Shown here: positions 44,940 to 54,045 of the stretch, piece by piece
How positions within the stretch are numbered: position 1 is the first letter of the stretch
How the letters are laid out: each line of letters starts with the position of its first letter
DNA from: Citrobacter werkmanii NBRC 105721
GTDB lineage: Bacteria > Pseudomonadota > Gammaproteobacteria > Enterobacterales > Enterobacteriaceae
Assembly (NCBI GenBank): GCA_000759755.1
Contig: BBMW01000003.1
Span: forward strand, 186,001-250,000
Length of the DNA: 64,000 bases
Reading direction: 5' to 3'
Position numbers and translations under genes: made by a program
Notes under the pieces: generated by a model
Databases searched by the model: none
What the model saw: the letters and a program-made list of their open reading frames with translations, nothing else
What the model was told of the DNA's origin: nothing

Positions 44940-46048
44940 AATAATTCCTCAAGCAGTTCCTGCATGGCACTGGCGTCGGCAACACGAGGATTGGTTTGCA
45001 GCGTGACATCAGCCAGCGCGGCCTGAACCATCGACGGTATACGCTGTGACCAGATTTGCTTTCCGTCTTTGAGCGCGTCTACTAAAGAAGGTAACGCACA
45101 CTGTTTTTTGAGAAGCTCAATGTGATGAATGAGCGCATTCAGCGCAGCCGTATCGTTCGCATTATCCGGGCATAAATGGCAGGCTTTAGCGAAACGGGCA
45201 TAGCGCTTCGCGGCTCTGGGGGCGCGGGCGTTAAAATGAATGACAGGGGCCAGCAGCAGCGCATTGGCAAGTCCGTGTGGCAGATGAAACTGGCCGCCTA
45301 GCTGATGGGCAATCGCATGGTTTATCCCCAACCCCGCCTGACTAAATGCCATTCCCGCGAGTGTCGACGCGTTGTGCATTTTCCCCCTGGTTGCCAGACA
45401 CTCGCCTTTACTGACGGCGACGGGAAGGTACTGAAAGACGATTTGTGCCGCTTTTTCCGCCAGCGCGTCGGTGAAATCGCTGGCCTTCGTGGACACGTAA
45501 GCCTCCAGCGCATGCGTCAGGACGTCCATGCCGGTATTCGCGGTGATGGCTGGAGGTACGCTGACAACCAGCGTTGGATCGAGGATGGCCATATCCGGGT
45601 AAAGCGCATTATTAAACAACGGATATTTAATGCCTTTATCCGGATCGCTAATCACGCAGGCGCTGGTCACTTCCGAGCCTGTCCCGCTGGTGGTTGGAAT
45701 AGCAACACAGGTTTCGATTTCAATACCGAACTGTCGGCTGAACCAAACGATGGCTTTCGCGGCATCCAGCGCTGAGCCTCCGCCAAAACCAATGACAACA
45801 TCTGGTTGCAGAGACTGCATTTGCGCAATCCCTTGCACCACCGTGCTAATGGTTGGATCGGGGGTAATATCGCTGAAAATGCTGATGCGATTATCCGCAG
45901 GAAGCGTGTTGCGCAGCTTTTCAATCACAGGAGAACGCGCAAGAAAACCATCGCAGATAATCCAGATATGCTTATTCGTGAAACGTTTGAGCACATCCAG
46001 GCTTCCCTGACCGCTGTACAATCGAGTTTGCAGTGAAAAGCTTTTCAT
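44936..46048 (-). CDS. pduQ: 1-propanol dehydrogenase (iron-type)
   Basis: PduQ reduces propionaldehyde to 1-propanol and so regenerates NAD+ inside the shell. The 370-residue protein is an iron-dependent alcohol dehydrogenase: IGFGGGSALDAAKAI binds NAD and the metal histidines lie in HAIAHQLGGQFHLPHGLANA. TTSGTGSEVTSACVI is the family signature. It lies ten bases after pduP. Confidence 0.96.
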   Translation of the reverse strand: MKSFSLQTRLYSGQGSLDVLKRFTNKHIWIICDGFLARSPVIEKLRNTLPADNRISIFSDITPDPTISTVVQGIAQMQSLQPDVVIGFGGGSALDAAKAIVWFSRQFGIEIETCVAIPTTSGTGSEVTSACVISDPDKGIKYPLFNNALYPDMAILDPTLVVSVPPAITANTGMDVLTHALEAYVSTKASDFTDALAEKAAQIVFQYLPVAVSKGECLATRGKMHNASTLAGMAFSQAGLGINHAIAHQLGGQFHLPHGLANALLLAPVIHFNARAPRAAKRYARFAKACHLCPDNANDTAALNALIHHIELLKKQCALPSLVDALKDGKQIWSQRIPSMVQAALADVTLQTNPRVADASAMQELLEELL

Positions 46049-46058
46049 AACGGCCCCA

Positions 46059-47444
46059 TTAGCGAATAGAAAAACCGTTTGTCAGCACGCAACGACGAGA
46101 GCGTGCGAAAGTACGTGCCGATGTTGTTCCTTCACCGGTTGGCGTCGCGATCGTGAAGGTGGTAAAGCCTTCACCACCCACGCCAATCCCGGCGTAAGAG
46201 GGGCCATTTTTCACAAAAATGGAGGTTTGAAGCGTGCGTGCGGCAAGATTCAAACGCGACACATTTTGTGAATGCATAATGGCGGTGTGATGCAATCCCT
46301 CTTCAACTTTCAGGGCCAACGTTAACGCACTGTCAAAATCGCTCACCGTGACGACGGGGAGCATTGGCATCAGTTGCTCGCTGGTAACCCACGGGTCGTC
46401 AGCCTTGACGAGACCTATCAGTAATCGAGGTGCTTTTGCCGGAACAGGTATTCCTGCGGCTTCCAGTAAGGTTGCCGGGCTTTTCCCTACCAGCTTTTTA
46501 TTGGCCATGCCTTCGGGCAGACAGACTGCGCGCAGTTTGTCTACCTCTTCGCTAGTGAGAAGCAGCGCGCCAAAAGACTGCATTTGTTGAACCAGGCGTT
46601 CGGCAACGGCACCAACAACAATCAGGCTCTTCTCAGCAATGCAGGGGAGGTTGTAATCAAAGGATGCGCCGTTGATGATATCTTCCGCCGCCTTAACCAG
46701 GTCGGCAGTTTCATCGACAATACAGGGAGGGTTTCCTGCGCCTGCGCCAATGACTTTTTTCCCGCTTTTCATGCCCATAGCAACAATGCCAGGGCCACCG
46801 GTAATCGCCAGAACTGCAATTTTAGGGTGTGCCATCATCTGCTGGGTAGCTTCAAAAGTGGGTTCTGTGACCGTGACGACAAGATTCCGGATCCCGCAGC
46901 AGCGGAAAGCAATATCTTCAATCATGGCAATCAGTTTGAGTGAGACCGCTTTCGCACCCGGATGCGGGCTAAAATAAACGCTGTTCCCCGCAGCCAGCAT
47001 ACTAATGCTGTTGTTAATTATGGTTTCCGTCGGGTTGGTACTGGGGGCGACGGAGCCAATCACGCCAAACGGTGAATACTCGAATAACACCATGCCGCCA
47101 TCGCCGGTCAGTGCCGTGGTGGTGAGATCTTCGATTCCTGGAGTGTTGTCCAGCGCAGCTTTATTCTTGAGGAATTTATCCTCTTTGTTGCCCATTCCAG
47201 TTTCAGATGCGCTCTCAGCGGCCAGGGAAGCAAGATGAGGCGTCAGTTCTTCTCGCAGGGCGTGAATGATGGCGCTGCGGGTTTTTAATGGAGATTGCTG
47301 GTAACGTAAAAAAGCCTGATGAGCGGCATCGATAGCTTCGCCAACGGACGGAAAGATTCCGTTTCCTTTGGTTTCTGTTTTTGCCGGGGCGAGTTGTTCA
47401 CTCAAAATGTTACGGATGAGGGTTTCAAGTTCTGAAGTATTCAT
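46059..47444 (-). CDS. pduP: CoA-acylating propionaldehyde dehydrogenase
   Basis: PduP converts propionaldehyde to propionyl-CoA with NAD+ and CoA. The 461-residue protein has an N-terminal amphipathic helix (NTSELETLIRNILSEQL) that targets it to the shell lumen, a short linker rich in small and polar residues, then the aldehyde dehydrogenase domain. The catalytic cysteine is in GNPPCIVDETADL. It overlaps pduO by four bases. Confidence 0.97.
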   Translation of the reverse strand: MNTSELETLIRNILSEQLAPAKTETKGNGIFPSVGEAIDAAHQAFLRYQQSPLKTRSAIIHALREELTPHLASLAAESASETGMGNKEDKFLKNKAALDNTPGIEDLTTTALTGDGGMVLFEYSPFGVIGSVAPSTNPTETIINNSISMLAAGNSVYFSPHPGAKAVSLKLIAMIEDIAFRCCGIRNLVVTVTEPTFEATQQMMAHPKIAVLAITGGPGIVAMGMKSGKKVIGAGAGNPPCIVDETADLVKAAEDIINGASFDYNLPCIAEKSLIVVGAVAERLVQQMQSFGALLLTSEEVDKLRAVCLPEGMANKKLVGKSPATLLEAAGIPVPAKAPRLLIGLVKADDPWVTSEQLMPMLPVVTVSDFDSALTLALKVEEGLHHTAIMHSQNVSRLNLAARTLQTSIFVKNGPSYAGIGVGGEGFTTFTIATPTGEGTTSARTFARSRRCVLTNGFSIR

Positions 47445-48448
47445 TGATGTGTTCTCACGTTAATCGCCGCAATGGCCGTTTCTGCAATGTCCATATCCTG
47501 TTCAACGCTTCCCCCGCTGATGCCAAGACCCCCAAGAAGTAAACCTTCACGCCATAATGCGAACCCGCCGCCAAAGGTGACGACTTTTCCCTGCATATGG
47601 CTTTCCAGGCCGTAAAGCGCTGCGCCTGGTTGCACCGCAGACGTTAATTCATGCGTGGCGGTTTTCATCGCCACGGCGGTCCAGGCTTTTTTAGGTGCCA
47701 GTTCGCTACTGACGAGCAATGCGTCAGGCATGCGCCAGGTCACCGTTTGGGTCCCGTTCGCATCAACAATGCTGATGACGACCGGGACCTGAAGTTCTTC
47801 TGCTCTTGTTACTGCAGCGCGAGTCAGTTGGTGGAGCTCCTGAAAAGACAGAGACATCGCCGGCTCCTTTATGGCTGATGTACGGATGGCGGAGAGATAG
47901 CGCTCAGCCACTTTCTGAATAATGTCGTTTTGATGGGCGTCATGATCTTCTGCCCGTGCGAGCGCATATAAGCAGTCGGACAGACGATTGATATAACGCA
48001 TCAGAACGTGTCTGACGTCGATATCGGCAGAGAGCTCGACCAGTCGCCTCTCTGCGCGGCGGGCCAGCGTGCGGGCAAAGTGCAGACGGCTGGCGGCTTC
48101 GCTGCGGCCAGGTAAAATAAAGCTGTGCAGCGGCGGTACTCTACCCATCGCGGTATCGATGGCGGTTTCCAATGCTGCAATTTCTTCTGAGCTGATGTAG
48201 CGCTGCTCTGGGTTTGGTTGTTCGCTCTCGCTGGCGAGTTCGGCGCTGAACCAAAAAAGCTGCAGTTGAATGTTTTCAAGTAACTGGCGGTGCTGTGGGC
48301 TTTTCGCCGCACAAATACACAGGCTAAGTGCCGCATTGAGTTCGTCCAGCGTCCCGTAAGCCTCGACGCGTGGATGCGTTTTGCTTACGCGTTGCCCGGT
48401 AAAGAGGGCCGTTGTACCGGCATCGCCAGTGCGGGTATAAATCGCCAT
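47441..48448 (-). CDS. pduO: ATP:cob(I)alamin adenosyltransferase
   Basis: PduO forms adenosylcobalamin, the cofactor of the diol dehydratase. The 335-residue protein has the PduO-type N-terminal adenosyltransferase (YTRTGDAGTTALFTGQRVSK, then RVEAYGTLDELNAALSL and the C-terminal RYINRLSDCLYALAR) in residues 1-190 and a C-terminal GlcG/HbpS-like heme-binding domain (SFQELHQLTRAAVTRAEELQ onwards). This two-domain form is typical of pdu operons. Confidence 0.97.
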   Translation of the reverse strand: MAIYTRTGDAGTTALFTGQRVSKTHPRVEAYGTLDELNAALSLCICAAKSPQHRQLLENIQLQLFWFSAELASESEQPNPEQRYISSEEIAALETAIDTAMGRVPPLHSFILPGRSEAASRLHFARTLARRAERRLVELSADIDVRHVLMRYINRLSDCLYALARAEDHDAHQNDIIQKVAERYLSAIRTSAIKEPAMSLSFQELHQLTRAAVTRAEELQVPVVISIVDANGTQTVTWRMPDALLVSSELAPKKAWTAVAMKTATHELTSAVQPGAALYGLESHMQGKVVTFGGGFALWREGLLLGGLGISGGSVEQDMDIAETAIAAINVRTHQ

Positions 48449-48456
48449 AGTTCCTC

Positions 48457-48732
48457 CTAACGAGAAAGCGTGTCGACAATGCCGACAATAGCCAGATCGA
48501 TGGCCTCATTTGGGCCGGAGAAAACGTGCCTGGCACTGGAGCCGCTGCTGAGTAAAACCAGTTCGCCGGTTCCCGCGCCGACAGAATCAACGGCGACTTC
48601 GTCCCCGGTCGTCGGGGAGGCTGGCAGCTCTCCGTCAGCACTCACCCGACGTACCAGTAACAGCTTCTTCCCGACCAGGGAGGGGGACTTTTGCGTGGAG
48701 ACAACAACGCCTGTAACCCGTGCCAGATGCAT
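48457..48732 (-). CDS. pduN: pentameric shell vertex protein
   Basis: The 91-residue protein is an EutN/CcmL-type bacterial microcompartment vertex protein: [20 protein letters not shown], then [11 protein letters not shown], and the C-terminal VGIVDTLS. Pentamers close the vertices of the polyhedral shell. It is the only vertex protein in the operon, with pduM and pduO on either side. Confidence 0.96.
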   Translation of the reverse strand: MHLARVTGVVVSTQKSPSLVGKKLLLVRRVSADGELPASPTTGDEVAVDSVGAGTGELVLLSSGSSARHVFSGPNEAIDLAIVGIVDTLSR

Positions 48733-48735
48733 AGC

Positions 48736-49227
48736 TCACTCCTGCTTAATTAATTGGACATTTCGCGTACTGACAGTTTCCTGAGCCAGCGCAGTGACGA
48801 CACATCGACGGCGTAGCACTAAAACCGCATCGTGCAATTGGGCGACGTCGGCGTAACTGAGAAGTTTTTCAGGATGCAGAACGATTGCTCGCCCCAGTTC
48901 GTCACCAAATTCCAGCGGCAGACGCGCGAGTTTTTTCACGGGTACTGCGGGTAACAATTGGTGATGTAGTGAAATTTTCACGCGGACTCCGCATGCCAGC
49001 GCTTCGTGGATCGTGACCACCGACATATTGGCAGAGCTGCTTTCGGCAATTTGTTCCAGCAGGAGCAGATCAGCCTGTAAAATGTGCAGCGACGAGTACT
49101 GGCAGCATAGTATCCGTGGGTCTATTTCCCGTAACTGCGCGACGCTAAGAGTGAGCGTGCTTGCCGCGCGTTTTTTTAATCGGGAAACAACCTCCTCGAT
49201 AATGCGTTGCAGCAGTTCGTTGTTCAT
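48736..49227 (-). CDS. pduM: microcompartment structural protein PduM
   Basis: PduM is needed for normal microcompartment formation in Salmonella but its biochemical role is unclear. The 163-residue protein here opens with an amphipathic helix (NNELLQRIIEEVVSRLKKR) much like the encapsulation peptides of PduD and PduP. No catalytic motif is recognised. It overlaps pduL by four bases. Confidence 0.93.
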   Translation of the reverse strand: MNNELLQRIIEEVVSRLKKRAASTLTLSVAQLREIDPRILCCQYSSLHILQADLLLLEQIAESSSANMSVVTIHEALACGVRVKISLHHQLLPAVPVKKLARLPLEFGDELGRAIVLHPEKLLSYADVAQLHDAVLVLRRRCVVTALAQETVSTRNVQLIKQE

Positions 49228-49856
49228 CGTGAAGTCACCAATGTGGCGAATGCCTGAGGATTATCCGCCCCCGCAGCATTGGCTTCGTCGGTATCAATAT
49301 GCATCTCAAGGCGCATATCCGGCGAAACGCGTACGGCGACGTTATCGAAAATCAGCCGGCGTTCATCGCCATTAATGGCGACCGAGACTTTATCGCCATG
49401 GGAAACCCGCAGGATCAGAGCATCGAGCGGCGACATATGGATATGCCGTTGAGCAACGATGACGCCGCATGTTAAGTCCAGTTCAGCAAATGGACTGACA
49501 AGGCGAATACCCGGCGTGCCCTGGATATTGCCCGACATACGCAGCGGGGCAGCAATACCTAGCGTACGGGCATCGGTACGTGAAATTTCAACCTGACTGG
49601 TGCTACGTAGCGGGCCGAGTAAACGCACATTTTTTAACTGTCCTTTAGGTCCGACCAGCGTGACGGTCTGCTCTGCAGCGTATTGGCCTGGCTGCAACAG
49701 CCCTTTTTTCTCGCTGATAGGCTGATTGGGAAACAAACGGACATAATCTTCAGCGCAAAGATGAATATGACGATTAGAGATCCCCAGCGGAATAGGGCGC
49801 TCGCGCATTTCATCCAGAACTTTGGTGACCGTTGACTTGAGTTGCTGTTTATCCAT
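49224..49856 (-). CDS. pduL: phosphotransacylase
   Basis: PduL converts propionyl-CoA and phosphate to propionyl phosphate, recycling CoA inside the shell. The ATG at 49856 gives 210 residues; a GTG one codon earlier is the alternative. The two zinc-binding blocks are visible: SNRHIHLCAEDYVRLF and VAQRHIHMSPLDAL. An N-terminal helix (MDKQQLKSTVTKVLDEM) is its encapsulation peptide. The start overlaps the pduK stop by one base. Confidence 0.96.
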   Translation of the reverse strand: MDKQQLKSTVTKVLDEMRERPIPLGISNRHIHLCAEDYVRLFPNQPISEKKGLLQPGQYAAEQTVTLVGPKGQLKNVRLLGPLRSTSQVEISRTDARTLGIAAPLRMSGNIQGTPGIRLVSPFAELDLTCGVIVAQRHIHMSPLDALILRVSHGDKVSVAINGDERRLIFDNVAVRVSPDMRLEMHIDTDEANAAGADNPQAFATLVTSR

Positions 49857-50320
49857 CACGCTTTACCTCGTTTTCCAGAGTGCAGACAAAGAGAGCGGGG
49901 CTCACCTTTCTGGCGGGTACAGGCTGGGTCAAGGCACAGATTGCAGCTAATCAACTCCGCATTTTGCGGTGCTTCGGACGCTGTACTGTCCACCAATATC
50001 TCTTCTTGCGGCTCGACCTGGATGGGGGCGGGTGTTGGCTCTGCTTCCGGGGTAACGCTATGTGACAGGATTCCGTCCCCTGGTCTCGATATGACTTTGT
50101 GAGCCACCAGTCCGTCACGTTGGTCAGCGAAACTGACACCGGTGGAAATGGCCGCCTGAACGGAGGCCACATCCCCGATTATCTTGATCACCGTCCAGCC
50201 TGAGCCGTTGGTTTTTTCGAGGCCCACCAGCGTGATGGAGGCGGCTTTCGCCATGACGTCCGCGCAACTGATGGCTAATGCCAGACCACTAACTTCGAGT
50301 AATCCCAGTGATTGCTTCAC
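49856..50320 (-). CDS. pduK: BMC shell protein with cysteine-rich tail
   Basis: The 154-residue protein has an N-terminal BMC domain (about residues 1-85, SLGLLEVSGLALAISCADVM) and a C-terminal extension. The tail is proline/glutamate rich (residues 92-108) and then has Cys126, Cys129, Cys134 and Cys145 in a pattern that could bind a metal or Fe-S cluster. PduK is a minor hexameric shell component. The linker suggests the tail projects from the shell. Confidence 0.93.
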   Translation of the reverse strand: MKQSLGLLEVSGLALAISCADVMAKAASITLVGLEKTNGSGWTVIKIIGDVASVQAAISTGVSFADQRDGLVAHKVISRPGDGILSHSVTPEAEPTPAPIQVEPQEEILVDSTASEAPQNAELISCNLCLDPACTRQKGEPRSLCLHSGKRGKA

Positions 50321-50344
50321 GCTGTGCTCCTTGGTTGCAACGAC

Positions 50345-50620
50345 TTATGCGGATTTAGGTAAAATGGCTTCAACGTCGCTGTGCGGACGCGGGATAACGT
50401 GGCAGGATTTCACCTCGCCAACGGCGCTTGCCGCTGCGCTTCCTGCATCTACTGCGGCTTTCACCGCGCCGACATCGCCGCGAACCATAACGGTGATCAG
50501 GCCTGAGCCGATTTTTTCGTAACCGACCAACTGCACGTTTGCGGATTTCACCATGGCATCAGCGGCTTCAATAGCGCCGACAAGCCCTTTTGTTTCAACC
50601 AGTCCCAGTGCGTTATTCAT
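50345..50620 (-). CDS. pduJ: major BMC shell protein PduJ
   Basis: The 91-residue protein is a single BMC domain ([20 protein letters not shown], then [20 protein letters not shown]) ending in the [15 protein letters not shown] segment. It is very similar to PduA, its paralogue at the start of the operon, and forms hexagonal sheets of the shell. The gene has a clean ribosome site (AGGAGACA) and a 19-base gap from pduH. Confidence 0.97.
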   Translation of the reverse strand: MNNALGLVETKGLVGAIEAADAMVKSANVQLVGYEKIGSGLITVMVRGDVGAVKAAVDAGSAAASAVGEVKSCHVIPRPHSDVEAILPKSA

Positions 50621-50639
50621 ACTGCTTGTCTCCTGTGGG

Positions 50640-50990
50640 TTATGAGTGGCATTCCCGGAATGGAATGCCTTTAACCAGCCGCGCTGCGTTATTACCGATG
50701 CTGCGACGAGCGTGGTTATCTTGTTGATACATCAGCGTAAAAAGCGGCGCTGACGCGGGTAGGTTTTTGTAGTGCACGATCAGTTTTTCGCGACTGCAGC
50801 CAATGCCAACCAGCAGCGGCGACTGACATGCCGCGAGCCATGCGTTGTGGATAACGTCGGTTGAATGGTTCTCCTGAATCACAAACGGGATCCCTTCTTC
50901 TTCAATACCCAGCAGCACGTCGTTCCAGGTGTCAGCGCAGTCACCGGTGGTGAAGATAACGATAGCGGGTGTGTTAAGATTACTTTCCAT
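50640..50990 (-). CDS. pduH: diol dehydratase reactivase, small subunit
   Basis: PduH with PduG forms the chaperone-like factor that swaps damaged cobalamin out of diol dehydratase. The 116-residue protein matches the beta-like subunit of such reactivases ([20 protein letters not shown] and [16 protein letters not shown]). Its start overlaps pduG by 11 bases, consistent with coupled translation of a stoichiometric complex. Confidence 0.95.
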   Translation of the reverse strand: MESNLNTPAIVIFTTGDCADTWNDVLLGIEEEGIPFVIQENHSTDVIHNAWLAACQSPLLVGIGCSREKLIVHYKNLPASAPLFTLMYQQDNHARRSIGNNAARLVKGIPFRECHS

Positions 50991-52812
50991 GAGCGAACGC
51001 CTTGTGCCAGGAGAGAATCAGCCCGGTCGCGACCGCATTGCGCGGACCCTCGGTGCCACGAATGTTGCCGCGCCCGGCAACCAGGCGATAATGCGCCAGT
51101 GCATCGGTGACCAGTTGCGGTACTTCGAAGTCCAGGGATGAACCGCCAACCAACACCACAAAGGGAATATCCCGAATGTTCCCGGTCGGACTCACCTGAC
51201 GTAACGCTCTGAGCGCGTTGGTGACAAAAACGCGCTCCTTGGCGCTGCGGCGAATGGCCCGTACTTTCTCCAGCGCCAGTTCGCCTGGCAGGGGCACCAG
51301 CTCATCAGGTTTTACTACGCACACGCGGGCAAAAACCGTTGGCGGAAGAGGCTCAGGGAAGAACTGAACGCTGCCATCTTCGTGGCGAAGATGGAACAAG
51401 CTCTCAACTTTCGCCAGCGGGTACTTTTTGATCTCTTCGGCGAGATAACGGTCATCCAGCCCCAGTTCACGGGCAATAATCATCGTGACCATATCGCCCG
51501 CGCCCGCCAGGTGTGTGGCAATAATTTCGCCTTTCGGGTTGATGATGGAGGCGTCGGTCGATCCCGCACCGAGATCCAGAATAGCCAGTGGTCGCGTTGT
51601 GCCCGGAGTGGTTAAAGCCCCGAGTATGGCAGCTTCGGCTTCAGCCCCGCCAACCTGGACATCAATGTTGAGCTTTTGCGTGATTTCCTGAGCAATCATC
51701 GCCATTTGCAGGCGATCTGATTTCACCATTGAGGCAATGCCGACAGCCTGTTCCAGCGAAAATTCACCGGCAAGCCCGCCGGTCACGCTGACGGGAACCG
51801 AGGTATCAACCGCCAGTAGATCCTGAATAAAGATTTCCTGACTGGGTTTGTTGGTTAATTCAGCCATTGTCTGGCGTACATGCTCCAGCATGCCGCCAAT
51901 ATTGGTCCCCGCCTCGCCGGTGACGTTATCCAGTTTCGGGCACTCACCAACGGCTTTCATAATCGCGTCAGCGCCAGCTGCTACGTCGACGCGTACGGTG
52001 CGGCCTTGTGACTGTAGCTCCAGATTCCCGGCAGGAATGGCTCGTGCTTTCACATCGCCTGACGGCGTTTTCACCACCACGGCAGAGCGGTTGCCGATCA
52101 GCGCCCGCGCCATCGGGACAATGTTTTTAGTCTCGTCGGCATTGAGACCAAAAACGGTCGCAATCCCGTAGGGGTTAGAAAGCGTTTCAATGACCTTTCC
52201 TGGAACCGCGACTTCAATAGCAGCTAACATACCCAATGGGATACGGTCGATATGAAGCACTTCATCCACGATGGGCAGGGGGTGAGTCAGACGATTGCTG
52301 ACCAACACGCCATCGTCTTGCTGCAAAATTACGCCAGTTAACTGGTATCCGGCGCGTACCGAGGCATTAATCATCGTGGCGACATCAGCGAAATCGAATG
52401 CTGATGACACCACCAAAATATAAGGTGTATCCGCCGGACGGCTGAGCAGGTCTTCCGGCGTAATAGTAATGCCAACACCCAGCCCGACACCGCCCGGCGT
52501 TTTAGGGTTATGGCCGATCATGGTGGATTCAGTGATGATGGTTTCGGTAATCGTTTCCATCGCCACGTCGCCAATGACCGGAGTGGCTTCATTAATACGG
52601 ATGAGCGAAATATCGCTGACATTGATGCCGGCGTTTTTTGCTGCCAGCGTAAGTGCCTCCTGGATGCCAAACACATTACGCAATGTGCCTTTAATCCCGG
52701 TGGTTTCTGCCAGGGCGCTGTTGGTAATACTCAACGCTCCAGCCTCATCCAGGGTAGCCAGAGCGACTTCCGTTGATGAGTTACCTATGTCAATGCCAGC
52801 TATATATCGCAT
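50980..52812 (-). CDS. pduG: diol dehydratase reactivase, large ATPase subunit
   Basis: PduG is the 610-residue ATPase subunit of the reactivase. It has the actin/Hsp70-like nucleotide-binding motifs AGIDIGNSSTEVALATLDE at the start and AILDLGAGSTDASIINPKGE near residue 410. The length agrees with the family. It lies between pduE and pduH, the normal order pduCDEGH. Confidence 0.97.
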   Translation of the reverse strand: MRYIAGIDIGNSSTEVALATLDEAGALSITNSALAETTGIKGTLRNVFGIQEALTLAAKNAGINVSDISLIRINEATPVIGDVAMETITETIITESTMIGHNPKTPGGVGLGVGITITPEDLLSRPADTPYILVVSSAFDFADVATMINASVRAGYQLTGVILQQDDGVLVSNRLTHPLPIVDEVLHIDRIPLGMLAAIEVAVPGKVIETLSNPYGIATVFGLNADETKNIVPMARALIGNRSAVVVKTPSGDVKARAIPAGNLELQSQGRTVRVDVAAGADAIMKAVGECPKLDNVTGEAGTNIGGMLEHVRQTMAELTNKPSQEIFIQDLLAVDTSVPVSVTGGLAGEFSLEQAVGIASMVKSDRLQMAMIAQEITQKLNIDVQVGGAEAEAAILGALTTPGTTRPLAILDLGAGSTDASIINPKGEIIATHLAGAGDMVTMIIARELGLDDRYLAEEIKKYPLAKVESLFHLRHEDGSVQFFPEPLPPTVFARVCVVKPDELVPLPGELALEKVRAIRRSAKERVFVTNALRALRQVSPTGNIRDIPFVVLVGGSSLDFEVPQLVTDALAHYRLVAGRGNIRGTEGPRNAVATGLILSWHKAFAHGK

Positions 52813-52827
52813 GATCCTGTCCCTGAG

Positions 52828-53346
52828 TTAGTCGTCACCTTTGAGTTTTTTACGCTCAACGTACAGCGCTGCCGCTTCACGAACGAAAGCCGCACAGATC
52901 TTTGCCTGATAACGATTTTCGAGATCGTCAGCGATAGCCATCAGCTCATCTTTAGTAGAGCGATACGGGCGTAGCGCGTTGTAGATCTCCAGGATGCGAT
53001 CATCAGGTACAGCGGTTAGCTCTGCGGCGCGCTCAAAGTTCATCGCCAGCCTGTCACGCCCGGCATCTTTGGCGATTTCCGCCTGCAGGCGCAGCGTTTC
53101 AGGTGTGATGCGCATGTCCTGTGCCGTCACCTTGTTGCTCAGAACATTTTCGAGCGTGAAGTCATCCAGAGTTTTATTGGTCGCGGTTTTTACCCACTCA
53201 GGATGTTTATTCGCGAGAGGGTAATCCGTGACTTTCGCGGTATGTGCTGATGAACTTGCCGCAACCGGAGTAGCGGACTCGCTTTGCAGGCTGTTCATCC
53301 GGCTTAGCACATCCCGAACCATCGATTCAATTGCGTCGGTATTCAT
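52828..53346 (-). CDS. pduE: propanediol dehydratase, small subunit
   Basis: PduE is the gamma subunit of the B12-dependent diol dehydratase. The ATG at 53346 gives 172 residues, close to the usual 173; a longer frame from 53364 is not preferred. The N-terminal amphipathic segment (NTDAIESMVRDVLSRMNS) resembles an encapsulation peptide and precedes a Ser/Ala-rich linker. It lies 14 bases after pduD. Confidence 0.96.
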   Translation of the reverse strand: MNTDAIESMVRDVLSRMNSLQSESATPVAASSSAHTAKVTDYPLANKHPEWVKTATNKTLDDFTLENVLSNKVTAQDMRITPETLRLQAEIAKDAGRDRLAMNFERAAELTAVPDDRILEIYNALRPYRSTKDELMAIADDLENRYQAKICAAFVREAAALYVERKKLKGDD

Positions 53347-53360
53347 GGAGTTATCCTTTA

Positions 53361-54035
53361 TCAAAGCGCCACGCGCAGTTCCTGCGGGTTTTTGCCCGTC
53401 ACGACGTATTTGGTCTCTTTAATATGCAAAATGGCCGATTTCGCCTGGTACTTGGGGCGAGCCATCTGGTCATTCAGCGTAGGGACCGGTTGCGGAGATT
53501 CACGCTTGGCATAACGCGCGGCGTTTTTACCGATCTGACGATAGGTTTCCAGCGTCAGAAGCGGCGCCTGAGGGAACAGTTCCAGGTTAGAAAGCGGCGG
53601 TAACCCCTGCTGGTGGATAACCGTGGTGCCTTTTGACTGGATGCCGATAGAGATCCCGGAACCGCTCAGACGGTTGCCTTCCACGGCGACAAACGCGACA
53701 TCAGAGGATTTAAAGCAGCGGATAACGCGTGCTTTAATGCCTTCCTCTTCAATCCCGGCAATCACTTCGCGCAAGATATTCTTATGCGGGATCCCGACGA
53801 TATTGACAGTTTGTGAGAGCCCGAACGCCGGACCTACGGCAATAATCACTTCGTCCTGCTGCTGACCTTGTTTAGCTTCGCCAATCTCGGTCAGAAAACT
53901 GTCGGCCTGTACCGCTGTGGTCTGTGGCGCGCTTGCCGCTGACGATGTGCGGAATGAGACGGGTTTGTCGCTGGTCTGCATTTCAGACAGTACGTCTTCA
54001 ATTATCTGGCGCAGCAGCTTTTCATTGATTTCCAT
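53361..54035 (-). CDS. pduD: propanediol dehydratase, medium subunit
   Basis: PduD is the beta subunit, which carries the encapsulation peptide for the whole dehydratase: residues 2-19 ([18 protein letters not shown]). The rest ([40 protein letters not shown]) forms the cobalamin-binding Rossmann-like domain. At 224 residues it is full length. Ten bases separate it from pduC. Confidence 0.97.
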   Translation of the reverse strand: MEINEKLLRQIIEDVLSEMQTSDKPVSFRTSSAASAPQTTAVQADSFLTEIGEAKQGQQQDEVIIAVGPAFGLSQTVNIVGIPHKNILREVIAGIEEEGIKARVIRCFKSSDVAFVAVEGNRLSGSGISIGIQSKGTTVIHQQGLPPLSNLELFPQAPLLTLETYRQIGKNAARYAKRESPQPVPTLNDQMARPKYQAKSAILHIKETKYVVTGKNPQELRVAL

Positions 54036-54045
54036 TTTTCACCCC

